Of a stretch of 64,000 nucleotides of DNA, positions 37,401 through 51,175 are shown piece by piece. The stretch lies in assembly GCF_021462225.1 (NCBI RefSeq), contig NC_061818.1:16947462-17011461 (forward strand), written 5' to 3'. The first letter of the stretch is position 1. Each line of letters begins with the position of its first letter. A model generated the notes under the pieces. The model saw nothing but the letters and a program-made list of their open reading frames with translations, made no database searches and was not told the origin of the DNA. Both the position numbers and the translations under genes were made by a program. Source of the DNA: Girardinichthys multiradiatus. Lineage: Eukaryota > Chordata > Actinopteri > Cyprinodontiformes > Goodeidae.

Positions 37401-40400
37401 TCAACAGAACATTTTCCCCATAGTCTTAAGGATGATGAAGATGTCTTCTGGCAAAACTGAGATGAACCTTTATGTTCTGTTTGCTCTACAGTTAATTTTA
37501 TCTTAGGAAATTTTTGCTTTTGTGACCTCTTGGATGGGTAGTCTCTTGCAATACGTTTGGTCGAACGGCCACTCCTGGGAAAGTTCACCACTGTTCCATG
37601 TTTTCTCCATTTGTGGATAAACTGTAATTTGTTGCAGTCCCAAAGCTATAGAAATGGCTTCATAACCTTTTTCGGACTGATTGATCTCAATTACTTTATC
37701 ATTTGTTCTTTAATTTCCTTGGTTTGTGGCATGAAGCCTGACTTTTGAGGAACCTTTGGGCTATTCCACTTTGTAAGGCAAGTCCTATTTAAGTGTGACT
37801 AGAGAAATTTATGTCAGACTTTAAGATGTGACATAGCACAGTTAATTTATGTTTCTTTCCACTGTAGCTGAGTCCAGGAGCAGGTAGACCTACCTTACCC
37901 ACACATGTCGTCACCTGTTTAACGCAAAACAGAATGATGGAACTGTATGGAGCTAAATTGGGGCCATTAAGTTTGTTCAAACGAAAAAAATTTGAAGCTG
38001 AAAATTAAAAGTTTGTTCAAACAAAAAAAAAACAAATGTAACCTGAAAAATAAAAGTTTGTTCAAAAGAAAAACATTTGAACCTGAAAAATTATTTGGAA
38101 CCTCCCCCCAAAAAATTTGAAAACTGGAAAAAACGTTTTGCAACGGAAAAAAAAACAGATGTGAAACTGGAAAAAAAACAAGTTCAAAACTACTTTTCAG
38201 ATTCAAGTTTTTTTTTCGAACTTGCAGATTTTTTTTTTGGCTTCAAACTTTTGGCCCTGTTCTGGCGTGGGGGGCGGGGCCTCAGATCACGGGGGTGCGG
38301 AATCATGAATGACAGCTCAACACGGCTGAACAACATATTCCCAGCTGTTGCATTCAGGGACCGTGGGAACTGGAAATATCTGTAATACATCATCGATATT
38401 CTATATATATGTGATTGGTTTTGAAAGATAACATGCTTCACCAATAGAAGCGGCTTGCGTGAATACACGACGCGCATCTCAGAGGAGAAAATATGATCTT
38501 GACAGATTTGCACAGTATTTTATGTCTGTGTTGGAGATTTCCCATGATCTCAACATCAAGCTAAAGAACCGCCAGACTAAGAAACCAGATCCAAAACGAG
38601 ACAGTATTTTCTGAATATCCTTGCATTATTAAGCCGGGACTTGTTTTCACATGGACTGGACTCGGGTTTCGGTTTCTGGTGCATTTTTGATTAAAACATG
38701 TTTGCTCAGCTGGCCGCCCTGCAGCGCATGTTCATTTGTTACAGATCAGCTGTTCGCCAGTGTGCAGCAGAGCTGATCTGCCTGACGGGAGTAGAGGAGA
38801 GGTTTGTCCGAGCTACCGCACCCTGTTGGCGGTCAGACCTCTCGGAGTTTCTCTGATCCTTGGTCCCCAGAAGCGATCAGATTCTATCTAACACTGACTC
38901 TTAAAGGAACGACTCTCAAACAGTTTCTAACTTTCAGCTCCTTTAATCTAAATTAGGCAGAGGATTGATTACAGAGATCAGCGCTGAGGCTCCCGTCTCG
39001 GACCGTAGCGTCTGTGAAAGGATGAGGAAGAGCCTCGATAGAAGGTCACATGTAGTTTTATATCTGGCACTCCGATGCAATGGATGTTCCCTCCCTCAGT
39101 ATTTGTCAGTAGACTATGTGTCACCATTGTGGTGTCTATCTGGTACGTTGTGTAGTAGCTGGTGTCCATCCTTAATCTAAGTGTGCTGCTGCATTCTAAC
39201 CAAACCAGTTACAGCCTGCTCCACCATCAAACCCAGTGCCCCAGCCACAGATCATTCATGACAAACCTTGGGCCATTTATCCTTGTAATGTGTGTCGATG
39301 AGCATTCTTGTCCTATTCTAACAAAAAGGAAACATTAGAACTTATGCTTTATATCATTAAGGTATAAATGGGAAAAACTGCTATGAGTCATATAAATAAA
39401 GGTTATCCTTAAGAGGTTGATATGTCATAGTTTAAGGCACAATGGTCCAGAAAAATATCAACGCACCACAAACTAGGGCGGTGGTTCACGGGCTGAAGTG
39501 AACCACCGGCCCACGAGCTGAATCACCGGCCCAGCGCCCTGCGTCTGTGAAAGGCGGTTATTAAAAACTAAACATTCACAAAATAAGAAATGCCTAAGCC
39601 AGCGGTCCACCAGGGATTTCCTCGGTTGCCCCGTATGCCAGTTTGACCCTGGCTGTGAGTCATTTCACTAAATGGAGACCAAACACGTTTTAATCAAAAA
39701 TGCACCAGAAACCGAAACCCGAGTCCAGTCCATGTGAAAAGAAGTCCAGGCTTAATTATGCAAGGACATTCGGAAAATACCGGCTCACTTTGCATCTGGA
39801 TTCATTCCTGCCGCTTAGTCTGGCGCTTCTTTTGCTTTATGTTGAGAGCATGAGAAATCTCCAACACGGACTTAATATGCTGTGCAAATCTGTCAAGATC
39901 ATATTTTCTCCTCTGAGATGCGCGTCGTGTTTTCACGTCAGCTGCTTCTATCGGTGAAGCATGTTATCTTTCAAAACCAATCACATATATATAGAATATC
40001 GATGATGTATTACAGATATTTCCAGTTCCCACGGTCCCTGAATGCAACAGCTGGGAATATGTTGTTCAGCCGCTGTGTTGAGCTGTCAGTCATGATTCCG
40101 CACCCCCGTGATCTGAGGCCCCGCCCCCCACTCCAAAACAGGGCCAGAATTTTGAAGCCGAAAAAAAAATCTGCAAGTTTTTTTTCAGTTGCAAAACGTT
40201 TTTTTCCAGTTTTCAAATTTTTTGGGGGGAGGTTCAAAATAATTTTTCAATTTCAAATGTTTTTCTTTTGAACAAACTTTTATTTTTTAGTTTCAAATTT
40301 TTTTTGTTTGAACAAACTTTTATTTTTCAGGTTCAAATTTGTTTTGTTTGAACAAACTTTATGGCCCCAATTTAGCTCCACAGAACTGATAGAAGTTTTT

Positions 40401-43400
40401 CAGATGTTTTTCTTTCTTCACTTTACAATATAGATAACTTTGTATGCAAACATGAGGGTAATAATCCACTCCTGTCATCTTGTGGAGTGAATACGGGTAT
40501 TGTTGGAATATTTTTTTTCAGGCTAGCCCGAGCTATTTGCTCTCTCCATAGTTCAACAGATGGAGAATGAGATTCACTGACTTCCGTTACTGATTTTAAT
40601 CTCAGTTTAACCGTCCACAGTTGTGCTGAAATCCATGCTCTAACTAGGCCCGATGGTCTCTGTTGGACCACTTGTTTGCTGAATATTGGACCATCGGCAC
40701 GTTGTTGGACGTCGCTATGCCTTTCCGGCGGCATCGGCCATTTTGTACCCAGGACGGTCCGCTCCTACATATCCCGTTGAGCACTACGACTGATATGACG
40801 GGGCATCCCAAGTCTGACGTCACAAGACGCTATATAGGGGGGCCTCCATTTTGAACACTCGCCTTCAGATGGAGACCGGGTCCGGTTACCAACATCTGAA
40901 GCATCACCTGGAGAAGAGTCCCGAGTGGATCTCATTTATTCTCTCTCGTTGGCCAACGAACAATTCATAACTGAGGTTTCTGGACTAAGAAGGCCAGAAA
41001 TTTAACTTTGCCGATCGAAGACGTGAGTTTAACACGTAACTAAAAACACGGAGTTTCGAGGAGACAAACCGCCACCGTGTTGTATCATAGTCGACTTTGA
41101 TCAGATCATGTTTTTCCCTTTCGCCAAGGAGGCCAAAGGACGAAGATTGACCGCTTTTCCTGAAGTTAACTGTGGACGCACAGTAACTTCCAACTTCCAC
41201 CCCATTCGCTCTCAACGCCCCTGAGAAAGAAGGCTTCAACAAAGTCAACAAAAGACATCCTTTTATTAATTTTATTTGTTTATTAGGAATAGCCGGGCAG
41301 GGTAGAGGAGATTTTTAATGCGATGAGATTCGCTATTTAATCTAATGTGTTCTGAATGATATGTGCATGTAACCTTTTTATTGAAACTTTGATGTGCTGT
41401 GTTTGACGTCTGGAGGCCGCTGCGCTACCCAGCTTTGTGTGTGTTTTGCGGGATTATTGAACACCTGAGAGCAAGCGCAGGTGCGCTGTGAGACTGGACT
41501 GTTAAAATAACCTCATGGTGAAATTCCCCATTTTCTTTGTCTTCAACCTTACTGCTTGCTCGCTTGCCGCCAAAAGTTTTATAACCCTTTGTCTGCTCAC
41601 CTCACAGAGTTGGGGGAAGTTTTATGACTGAGTATAACTGAGTTACAGTGGAGCTGCGCCCCAACATCTTCACCACCACACCCCTTTTGTCATATTATCA
41701 ATTTTGCCATAACTGCTGGTTTGATCCCATACTGCTGTTTTGCTTTATTTTTGTTGAGTTAGATATTTTACCCTTTTGTGTAGAACTTTGCATGTTTGAG
41801 TAGGTGAGGATTATTAAATTAGAAGAGCGAGTTTATCAGGGCTGTGATTTAATAAATATTCACATAGATGGTAACAGAAGGCGTTCTGTGTTTATTTTGT
41901 GCAAGAGTGATTCGTCAGTCAAGATAAGGTTGAAGTTCCACACGTTTCGGCAGAAACGGTCGATTAAACAGTGACATCTCCGGTAATAGTTATCAATTAT
42001 TACTGAGTATTTAACGGTTGTAATTATCAAAGGCGTTGAGCCACAATTACAACACCAGAAACATCTCTGGTCTCGATTCATAAATGAGGATTTTGGTTAA
42101 GAAATTAATTTGGTCAAATTATGATTTTTAATTATAATTATTGATAAGGTTTAATTAATCAATAATCATAAGTCTAACAGTCTCAGTGTGCAAAAGCAAA
42201 TATGACAGACTGATATGGAAGATTAAAAAATGCGGGTCACTGTAGAACCAGTCTCAAAAACAAATGCCTAAAACAGTTTTGCACTTTTGACTTAGAAACT
42301 GCTTCAATTAGATCAGTGTATGTTGATTCCACATGTTTATGGTTTATTATATCTGTGCTTTACTATCACTGGTGATTTAATTGTTAAAGATTTACCACAA
42401 CCACATAAAGACAGTAATATTCATTTTGCAACTTTTCCATTTTTGTGTTTATGTTGCTGTTCCAAGACTTCATGTGTGAGTTTGCTAACATAACCTTACC
42501 AGTTTGAGACCCTGTAATTCTTTCAGGATGGAGAGGAAGAGAAGGACGAGGAGAAGGAGTTTTTGGGCAAACTGGAATACACGCTGGATTATAACTTTAC
42601 TGATAATCAGGTACACAATGAACACACCCTTACACCACACTGGGATCTCTTTCATAATTAAAGCCACTAGAACAAAGGTTTGGGCCTAATTTACTTTTTC
42701 TAAAGTTCTGACTTGCTTGGGGGAAGTTTGGTAGACACCTGCATTGGCAACTAAAATTTAAAGTTATTTCAATTTTTAAAATATTCAGAAAGTAAGGATT
42801 TAAGTGCATGGGTATATATATGTTTTTTAAATATTTTTTTCAAAAGTACCAATCCAAGTACTGAAGGGCCAAATTGACCTGGAGTTTGTTAGCATTTGGT
42901 ATGGCGTGTTCACCTATTGGACAAAGATCAGATTTTTGAGTTTCTAACTTGCTGGTCATTGGTCAGGGCCAATCAAGCTAAACATCAGCCAAGACCGGTC
43001 ACCACCCAGTTTCTCAGTACAAAATAAAATTTTAAGTTGCAGTCTTGATTCAGGATACAGGGAACACCTAATCTAAAAACAGAGCTATACTGGAGCCAAG
43101 TTTCAAATATTGTAGTAGCAGAGTAGAGGCTTTTAAATCTACTTCTTTCCCCATGGAAATACTGTATACAGCTTGCCAAAATGAAAGATAAAGAAGAAGG
43201 TGTCAGTCCATGAATACATTTGCAAGAGATGTCAACAGTAGTTGAAAACTTGTCTCACACAATACTTTCTAGGGTCTTTTAACTTTTCTACTTTCCTTTG
43301 GTAGTGAATTGGTTAAGAGTTAACATAAACAAGCTTTGGTAGGATACAAAATATGTCTGTCTCACAGGGTGAATGTCTCAGCTGGCCAACATTCCTGCAC

Positions 43401-46400
43401 TTAACATTTAATCATCACTTCAAGATGTGCCTAAAACACATTATAACACATAAAAGTGTTAAAAGCAACTGTAAAGGGTGGGAAAAGTACAGTTCTTATT
43501 TCAAAGTTTTCAAAGTGGCTATTGTAAAAGGAATAAATTACTTTTTGTGAATGGCTTTCCGTGCCAGAGTGACTTAAAAGCCTCTGCCTGATGGGAGCAG
43601 CTGGAATGAGTAATGGAGGGGATGAGAAGGATCTTCTGTGATCAGGGTGGCCTTCCTGATCACATAGCGGTTGTGCAGTTCAGAAAGGGAGGTTTGAGCT
43701 GAACCAATTATTTTGCTGTCCTGATTTGTGATCCGGGACAGTTTGATGTTTAATTGCCAGATAATTGTACAAGGCTAAAATGTTGAGAGTGGTGACTGAT
43801 TCAATGACTGATTTATAAACCAGTGGTAAAATGTCCTTCTTGGTATTAAGAGATTTTAGTTTTTACAGGAGGTGGAGACGCTGTTGTATTTAAAAAAATA
43901 AATTCTTAGGTTTGGTTGTTTAAAAATACACTGTTTGGCTTATAAGACTATGCATCGTTTGGGCTACATATTGAACAAAACCCTGTTAATATTGATCTAT
44001 CTCATAATTTTCATTTAGAGATTGTCACACTGTTATATTATCGAGACGGATAGACAAATGTACCTATTACACAGTTTGGTACCCAAACTCATCTTCTGCT
44101 CTTGCATTCTCCTCCAGTTGATAGTGGGCATCCTTCAAGCTCAGGACCTTCCAGCTATGGACATAGGCGGGACCTCTGACCCGTACGTTAAAGTCTACAT
44201 GCTGCCAGACAAGAAAAAGAAGTTTGAGACCAAAGTTCAGCGCAAGAACCTCTGTCCTGTCTTTAACGAGACTTTTAATTTTAAGGTCTATATACTGATG
44301 CAGTTTTAGTATACTGTAGGATGGTCTAAAACAAGCCTTAGCTGAATTTGCTGTTATCACTCTGCCTCTCCAGATTCCTTATACCGAGCTGGGTGGTCAA
44401 ACTTTGGTGTTGCAAGTTTTTGATTTTGACCGTTTTGGAAAACATGATGTAATTGGCGAAATCAAGATCCCAATGAACAGTATAGACCTTGGACAACCAA
44501 TACATGAATGGAAGGATCTAGTTGGTGGAGAAAAAGAGGAGGTAATTTTTTTTTCTTCCAAGGAAAAACTATATTTAGACAACAACAAATGCCTAATGTA
44601 TATGCTGTGTTTCTGACAGCAAGAGAAGCTGGGTGATATCTGCATTTCCCTTCGTTACGTCCCCACGGCCGGTAAGCTGACGATTAACATAATGGAAGCA
44701 AAGAACCTGAAAAAAATGGATGTCGGAGGACTGTCAGGTATATTTTGTTTGCATACCTACAGGCTGATGACAGACTAGCATTGGATTTCTGTGTTGACTC
44801 GTACCTGTCGCTCTCAGATCCCTTTGTCAAGGTGGCTCTGCAACACAACGGCAAGCGAATCAAGAAGAAGAAGACATCGGTGAAGCAAAACACTCTTAAT
44901 CCTTACTTCAATGAGAGCTTTAGCTTTGAGATTCCCTTCTCTCAGATTCAGGTTTGTACATGTGCGAGTTTAAATGCTATTTGCAATGTGAAGTTAGATC
45001 TGCTGGCTGTGGGCATAAACTTACTACAACCAATTTTTTCTTCTTTGGAAATAAGTAAACCTTTGAAGACGAATTTTTGGTCAATGGTTTTAAAAAGTAT
45101 ATTTACAGTTCCTGATTGCTTAGGGGAAAACCAATTTATTGCAGTTTGCTTTGATTTTGATTCACTGGGGGACAGTAAATTATCCAAAGCGCATTGGTCT
45201 TTCAGTCAGGTCAAAAGATCCAAATAATGGATAGTAACAATCTACGGCTTTCTCAGCCTTGTGCAGGAAAACAGAAACCCATTATTAGACAATACTATGT
45301 CATCTAGAGAATATATTTTGGCCAATGTTCTTTAAACTTTAATTTCATCACATCATGCTAACTACTTAAAGCTTAAATCAGAAGGTTTGCATTACCACAT
45401 GTCAAGTCCCCAGACTGCAGATTTCTATGCAAATGTCTGCTTTGCAGTGGTTAGTGAAACATTAGCACAAGGTATGACAGTGTAAAAAACTGCTTATAAC
45501 ATGGAATGCAGTTTTTGTATATTGATGTTCAAGTCTCCTTTAATGAAACATTTCCATCTTAAGGCGAAAGCATTTCAACCATAATGGCTTCATCTTTCCT
45601 TCCTAGCACAGTAAGCTAAACCACAGCAAACAAGATCTTTTTTAGCAGAGGGATATTTAGTAATACAGCTTTTTGTTATTAATTGTAAAACATGTTTAGT
45701 TTTTTGGAGTCAGATGCCCATAAGACATCTACATTTTCCTTAAAGGTCCCTTTCACACCAGATGGGACCACCTGCTAACATATTAAATAATTATGACAAT
45801 GCTATGTTCCAAGCCTTCCTACCATGATGCTACCACCGCAGGTGTCAGTGTACTGAATAGATTATCAGCAGTGGGCAAATGAAAGTGACGTTTTCTGGTG
45901 CCAAACTCTATCAGGATATCTTGGGAGGTTGAATCAGAAAGAATCACACACATAAAATCTAACATCTGAGCCTTAAATTAACTTTTATAAGCAGTGACTG
46001 TTGAAATTATATTGTAAACCATTTGAACCACTGTTTGTGCTTTTTCCCTCAACCTCCTCATCCTTCTCAACAGCATTAAGGATGGAGGGACTTTGACTGC
46101 CTTATAGATATAGTTTACATTTGAACTGCAAACAATTTTCCTTGTACTCTAAGCAAGGAGCACAGCCAAGTCAGGGTGCAATTTGGAGATGTGCGCTCTA
46201 CTATAGTGGGGAGCCCATTGCATACTGAATTCTATTTGCAAGGGCATTTGGTATTTTTTGGTTTGTGGAGCCTGGATCATTGCACTTGAAGCCAGAGCAG
46301 TGGTCAGAGGAGACATGCAGAGCAGTTGTGGTACCAAGAGCGTAACAAGAACTTACTTAAATTACGGACACCCCAAAGTGACTGTGACAAGATCTTACGG

Positions 46401-47058
46401 ATCCATCCTGTGGTGGACACCACCTTCCCAAAGGGATAGGCCTTGTACCGATGTCAGGCATTATATCATACATCAGGCAGGAGCCAGTCCCTATAGAAGT
46501 TTTGTGAAAGTTTTGTTCAGTCACATATATTTGGGAGCTACACTCTTGACCTCTTCAAGACCCTGCAAAGAATATCGTGTTCTGAGTATTTTAATGTCAT
46601 AGTGCTTCTTCAATCTGATGTGAAGTGGAAGTTAGAGTTTTCATACAATAGTAAAACAGTAAAACAGGATGACCCAACAACTTTATATGTTGTTACATTT
46701 TTTTGTCAGTTTGAGGAAAAATGCAATGTCTTTTATGATCGAAGTAGTTTAAATGTAACCTGCGGAAATCACATGGCATCTAAATAGGGAGAACTGAGAA
46801 AGACGTTTCCAGGAAATACATTTGACCCTTCTCTGTTTCCACACACAGAAAATCCAGGTGCTGATCACAGTGTACGACTACGACAAACTGGGCAGCAATG
46901 ATCCCATCGGCAAGTGCTGGATTGGATATGGCGCTTCAGGTGTCGGGCTGCGCCACTGGTCAGACATGCTGGCCAATCCCAGACGTCCTGTGGCACAGTG
47001 GCACACACTGTTGCCAGAGGAGGAGGTTGATGCTGCTCTGAAGGCCCCCATCCGCTAA
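34432..47058 (+). CDS. syt5: Synaptotagmin, probably synaptotagmin-5
   Basis: Vesicle membrane calcium sensor for regulated exocytosis. Coding exons 34432-34573, 35927-36114, 42527-42610, 44118-44285, 44374-44541, 44620-44737, 44818-44951 and 46849-47058 are all GT-AG with consistent phases and give 403 aa. The order is a short lumenal segment (1-50), a membrane span (51-72), a Lys/Gly/Arg-rich linker (73-110), an acidic stretch (111-121), C2A (about 122-250) and C2B (about 251-403). Calcium ligands are all present: Asp153, 159, 211, 213, 219 in C2A and Asp284, 290, 344, 346, 352 in C2B. The C2B polybasic KKKK is at 305-308. The first coding exon has an acceptor at 34409, so a non-coding 5' exon lies upstream. 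Syt1/2/5 are very similar; I favour Syt5 because a TNNT1-like gene is nearby, as in human. No frame damage. Confidence 0.9.
34731..34750. repeat. CAT trinucleotide microsatellite
   Basis: About six CAT units in the first coding intron of the synaptotagmin gene. Confidence 0.8.
35040..35330 (+). repeat. Tc1-like remnant in synaptotagmin intron
   Basis: 'gtgaaacatggcggtggtgg' then 'cagcatcatgttatggggatg' is a relic of the [12 protein letters not shown] segment of a Tc1 transposase. No open frame. Confidence 0.6.
36960..37800 (-). repeat. Tc1-like remnant in synaptotagmin intron
   Basis: The minus-strand frame 37003-37257 reads a transposase C-terminal region: a segment like [14 protein letters not shown], then [20 protein letters not shown]. 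Here the third acidic position is Asp and the Pro of the SPDLNP motif is gone. Sequence to about 37800 continues the same element, broken. Same family as 23486-24905. Confidence 0.7.
37946..40382. mobile_element. Unclassified element with ~700-bp terminal inverted repeats
   Basis: Left arm about 37946-38708 and right arm about 39680-40382 are inverted copies. The tips read TATGGAGCTAAATTGG and TGTGGAGCTAAATTGG inward, and both are flanked by GAACTG (37940-37945 and 40383-40388), a likely 6-bp target duplication. Just inside each tip is a tandem array of about three roughly 40-bp units built on AGTTTGTTCAAAC and AAATTTGAA. The 970-bp centre has no convincing coding frame. It lies in synaptotagmin intron 2. 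No known superfamily is assigned; a 6-bp duplication would fit few of the common cut-and-paste groups. Confidence 0.82.
40661..42179 (+). mobile_element. Solo LTR of a retrovirus-like element
   Basis: The sequence starts TGTTGGAC and ends GTCTAACA, an imperfect TG..CA inverted pair. It is bounded by a perfect 5-bp duplication GTCTC (40656-40660 and 42180-42184). Inside, in order on the plus strand, are a CRE, a TATA box and an AATAAA (41851-41856), as expected of U3-R-U5. No internal retroviral sequence is present. At 1519 bp it is long for an LTR. It shares the orientation of the synaptotagmin gene in which it sits. Which retroelement family it came from is unknown. Confidence 0.83.
40815..40837 (+). 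promoter_or_regulatory. CRE plus TATA box of the solo LTR promoter
   Basis: The perfect palindrome TGACGTCA (40815-40822) is a CREB/ATF site. It is followed by TATATAG (40831-40837), with 8 bp between the two. The predicted start is near 40860, just before an ATG at 40869. The arrangement resembles a compact cAMP-responsive core promoter. Confidence 0.7.
42611..44117. other. Synaptotagmin intron 3
   Basis: 1.5-kb intron between the exons ending at 42610 and starting at 44118. The stretch at about 43570-43870 ('cctgatgggagcagctggaa', 'ggccttcctgatcaca') looks like part of a dispersed retroelement, but I cannot assign it. Confidence 0.45.
44952..46848. other. Synaptotagmin last intron
   Basis: 1.9-kb intron. 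'ccatgatgctaccaccgcagg' near 45821 is a Tc1-type minus-sense relic. The open frame 46258-46602 shows no known motif. Confidence 0.45.
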
Positions 47059-48071
47059 CATGACCCCTTACATGTAGAGTATATATGTACATTACTTTGG
47101 CACTTCTTTGTATTAATTAATGTGTGTGTGTATAACATTCATTTGCACTAAACAACAGATGAGTGTATATCCATTCTCACTAGTGAAGATGCACATTATC
47201 ACAAAATAATCTTTTAAATGGCTCTGTAAGTAATAATGAAATCACACAGTTCCATATTGTTGTTTCCTCTTTGATGAGAGTAAATTGTGCCATGTTGTCA
47301 TATGGTCTACAAACCTCAGAATACTGTATTATGTGCTTTAAATGAGAAATAAGAGACAGGACATTTATTTATAAAAATCTAAAAAAAGTCTATTTCCCAT
47401 AAACCCTCCTACTTTATATGATTTAGATACTCTGAATGAAAACACTTCACAAATTCTGTTCTTAATAGATGTTTCAGACAGGAAGATTATTGGTTGTGCA
47501 CCAGCTTCTACCTCCATTTATCACGTTAAGAGTCTTTGGCTTAAGTGTTAATGGTTACCCCAATGCGAATATGAGGATGGTTTAAAGCTTTTGCATAAAC
47601 TGCTGTGATGTTTTAGAGTTTGCAGTTGGTTTAAGAGAGCAAACGTTGACGTGGTCTTTTTAACAGAATCTTACTTCAAAAATCCTGTGTTATCTTTTTA
47701 GCATCTGATTAGGATTTAGCAAGGATGTCTTGAAAGTCCTAAGATCCTTTTAATCATCTCCTTAGAAGATATCACTAAATTCTGTACCGTCTGCTAAGAG
47801 GAAAACTGACTGACACCAAAACATTGCTTACTTGAAATGTGTTTTTTCCTGCTCTGTTAACCTATAGGGCGCCTCTTCTTTGTCATTTAACGTACTGGAT
47901 CTAAACTAGGTTGTTCCAGTTAAATGTGCTGTAGTCAGTTGTATGTTTGTTCTGTGTTTGAGGGAAGCCATTTCGTGAGTGGTCCTATCGTGCATGTGTG
48001 TGTTTGTTTCTTTTGAAAAAAAGGAAAATATATTTATGGTTTCACTTTCTATTTATTATATTGTGATTGTA

Positions 48072-48089
48072 AATAAATACTCAAATAAA
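48072..48089 (+). terminator. Synaptotagmin poly(A) signals
   Basis: Two AATAAA motifs at 48072-48077 and 48084-48089, about 1.0 kb after the stop codon. This gives a 3' UTR of ordinary length for a synaptotagmin. Confidence 0.65.
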
Positions 48090-48094
48090 TAAAA

Positions 48095-49214
48095 AGAGAC
48101 TGATGGTTGGGTGGATTGATGGATTTGCATCTAAGAGCTTTAATACCTTCATATCCCTGCAGTTGCATGCAACCTGACAGTCACGCTCACACAAAGACTT
48201 TACAAGGCTTCAATGACACTTTATTTGAAACTGCTCAAAACAGTGGCTATTTTTCATATGTTCAGTTTGGCTCGCTGCCCTTGGTGTCATGGCCTAAGGG
48301 GGGCAAGAGCACTAGAAATAATCAAACAACAGTTGGGGCCGCAGAAGCGTTTGCTTGCACAGACTGCAATTCTTGCCACTGGTTCTTGAAATATTCTAAT
48401 TCTGAATGGAAATGTGCTTTATAATATTAATCCATCCCTTTAAAGCTTTTACGATTAAGTCAGCATGTTGTATAGTGTCACTAGTCCAATTTAGTATTTT
48501 AATTTAAGTATTGTTTTTCTTATTTACGTGAGGTTTTACATGTTGAAGTTAGGGCAGCCATAAACAATTAATTTGATCACAGGGAGCATTCATGCTTTTA
48601 TGGGTGTATCTGCGTGTTTGTAGACTGACTGTGATCAGGGAAACACTGGATTATTGGTGTGTCCTTATTAGTCCTTGACTCCTGCAGTGAGCTAAACATG
48701 TGAGGCAGGAATTAAACTGGGGGAAGGGGCAGAAATCCTAATCACAATAAGAAGAAATGAGGTGAAGCTAAAAGAATTAAAAGTGACAAATTTTTACTGC
48801 TGTTATTTATCTCTTTTTTAACTTTCACTATGAGATATTCTTTTCTGCCTTCATTAAAAAAATATTCCTACATTTAACAATGCTATTTTATTTTTATATG
48901 AATCATATAAGGAACCGGAGGCTCATTTTCAGTCCTTTGTTTTATTAAATATAAATTTGGAATCACACTCAATTTCCCACAAATGATGCCACTTCTATTC
49001 CTAGATTTTAGTAGATGTTAGCTGTGCAACACAGACTATGTTGGTCAGCAGTAAACGCACAAGAGACTTTAAGTGTGAGGTGCTTTTATTAATTTTTAAT
49101 TTTTTTGCACCTAATAATTGTAACTTTGTTAAGCAAGACTTCAAATGTTGACTTAATTGCTCTTACAATCAAATCTAGCTTATGAATAATTAAATAATTA
49201 AATTAATGCATGCG
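48095..49214. other. No recognisable feature
   Basis: Intergenic sequence after the synaptotagmin gene. The open frame 48107-48424 shows no familiar domain. Confidence 0.4.
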
Positions 49215-49215
49215 C

Positions 49216-49266
<51 letters not shown>
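49215..49266. repeat. Compound (AT)n(GA)n microsatellite
   Basis: About 13 AT units followed by about 13 GA units without interruption, just before a LINE. Confidence 0.95.
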
Positions 49267-49270
<4 letters not shown>

Positions 49271-49982
49271 TCCTCACAAAGAAACCTGTGGGCTTTATTG
49301 AGTCGCTTGTAAACAACGATTCAGGAAAAGAGGCCGGAGAGTAGGCGTCGGACTGGGTCTTCGGAGAAGAGGAAGCTGACTGCCTCTACCATCCATGATA
49401 ATGTGTAACGCGAGGTCACTTCGCAACAAGTTCAATGAATTCTGACTTCTGACGAAAGGATGCTTTGAGTTCCAGGAGGCGTGTGTCAAGCTGATCACGG
49501 AAACCTGGCTACACCCCAAATTCCCTGACAGCTGTGTTGAAGTAGAGGGATTATCACATATACTGTCAGGGAAGAGCAGAGGGGGTCTGCCTGTACGTCA
49601 ATGACAGTTGATGCAGGCAGTAGCCTACTCAGTGAGAGCTCAGATATGCAACCCAGACGTGGAACTGCTGTGTGTGAGTTTCAGGCCCTTCTATCTTCCC
49701 CGTGAGATCAGCAATATTAATATTTGTTCTTCGTATGTTCCTCCCAGAGCCAGTGCTTCTCTGGCTGCAGCCTTGATAACAGACTGTGTACATGAACAAC
49801 TGCAGCACACTCCAAACACTCCAATCCTCATAATGGGAGGTTTCAACCACTGCAATTTAAACATTGCTTTACATGGATTTAAACAGTATATTTACTGTGT
49901 CACCAGGCAAAGTCACACTAGCTATGGCAATATAAACATGCCTACAGAGCCATAGCGAAACCACATTTGTCCAACTCGTACT

Positions 49983-51175
49983 TGTCGTCTTCCGCTTATC
50001 CAGGACCGGGTCGCGGGGGCAGTAGACTCAACAGAGACGCCCAGACGTCCCTCTCCCCATACACCTCCTCCAGCTCCTCCGGCGGGAGTCCATGGCGTTC
50101 CCAGGCCAGCTGAGAGACATAGTCCCTGCAGCCGTCCAGGAGGCATCCGGGATAGATGCCAGAGCCACCTCAACTGGCTCCTCTCGATGTGGAGGAGCAG
50201 CGGCTCTACTCCGAGCCCCTCCCGGATGGCCGAGCTCCTCACCCTATCTCTAAGGGAGTGCCCGGCCACCCTACGGAGGAAGCTCATTTTAGCCGCTTGT
50301 ATCTGGGATCTTGTTCTTTCGGTCATGACCCAAAGTTCATGGCCATAGGTGAGGGTAGGAACGTAGACCGACCAGTAAATTGAGAGCTTTGCTTTTCGGC
50401 TCAGCTCTCTCTTCACCACAACGGACCGGCACAGTGCCCCCATTACTGCCGCAGCCGCACCGATCTGTCTGTCCATCTCCCGCTCCATTCTTCCTTCACT
50501 CTTGAAAAAGATCCCGAGATACTTAAACTCCTCCACTTGAGGCAGGAACTCCCCTCCAACCTGAAGAGGACAAGCCACCTTTTTCCAGTCAAGAACCATG
50601 GCCTCAGACTTGGAGGAGCTGATTTTCATCCCAGCCGCTTCACACTTGGCTGTTAACCGCCCTAGCGCATGCTGTAGGTCTTGGCTAGAGGGGGCCAGCA
50701 GGACCACGTCATCTGCAAAAAGAAGAGACAAAATCCATTGGTCCCCAAACCAGACCCCCTCCGGCCCTTGGCTGCGTCTAGAAATCCTGTCCATAAAAGT
50801 TATGAACAGGACCGGTGACAAAGGGCAGCCCTGCCGGAGTCCAACATGCACTGGGAACAGGTCCGACTTAGTGCCGGCAATGCGGACCAAACTCCTGCTC
50901 CGCTCGTACAGGGACCCAATGGCCCCTAATAAAGGGCCCCCGATTCCATACTCCTGGAGCACCCCCGACAGGGCATCACGAGGGACACAGTCGAATGCTT
51001 TCTCCAGGTCCACAAAACACATGTGAACCAGTTGGGCAAACTCCCATGAACCCTCGAGTACCCTGTAGAGGGTATAGAGCTGGTCCAGTGTTCCACAGCC
51101 GGGACGAAAACCACACTGCTCCTCCTGAAGCCGAGGTTCGACTATCGGCCGGACTCTCCTCTCCAAAACCCTGAC
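49983..51175 (-). pseudogene. RTE/Rex3-type LINE reverse transcriptase, 5'-truncated
   Basis: An open minus-strand frame (49922-51346 in total) encodes the reverse transcriptase from VLERRVRPIVEPRLQEEQCG onward. It includes FVDLEKAFDCVPRDAL, GLRQGCPLSPVLF, the catalytic box LLFADDVVLLAP and the thumb/C-terminal part with LTYGHELWVMTERTRSQ and FLRRVAGHSLRDR. This is the RTE clade, as in fish Rex3. The endonuclease and the palm N-terminus are absent, so it is a 5'-truncated insertion. It reads against the host LINE. The frame shifts near its C-terminus, where EGRLGVSVESTAP replaces the usual ending. Confidence 0.9.
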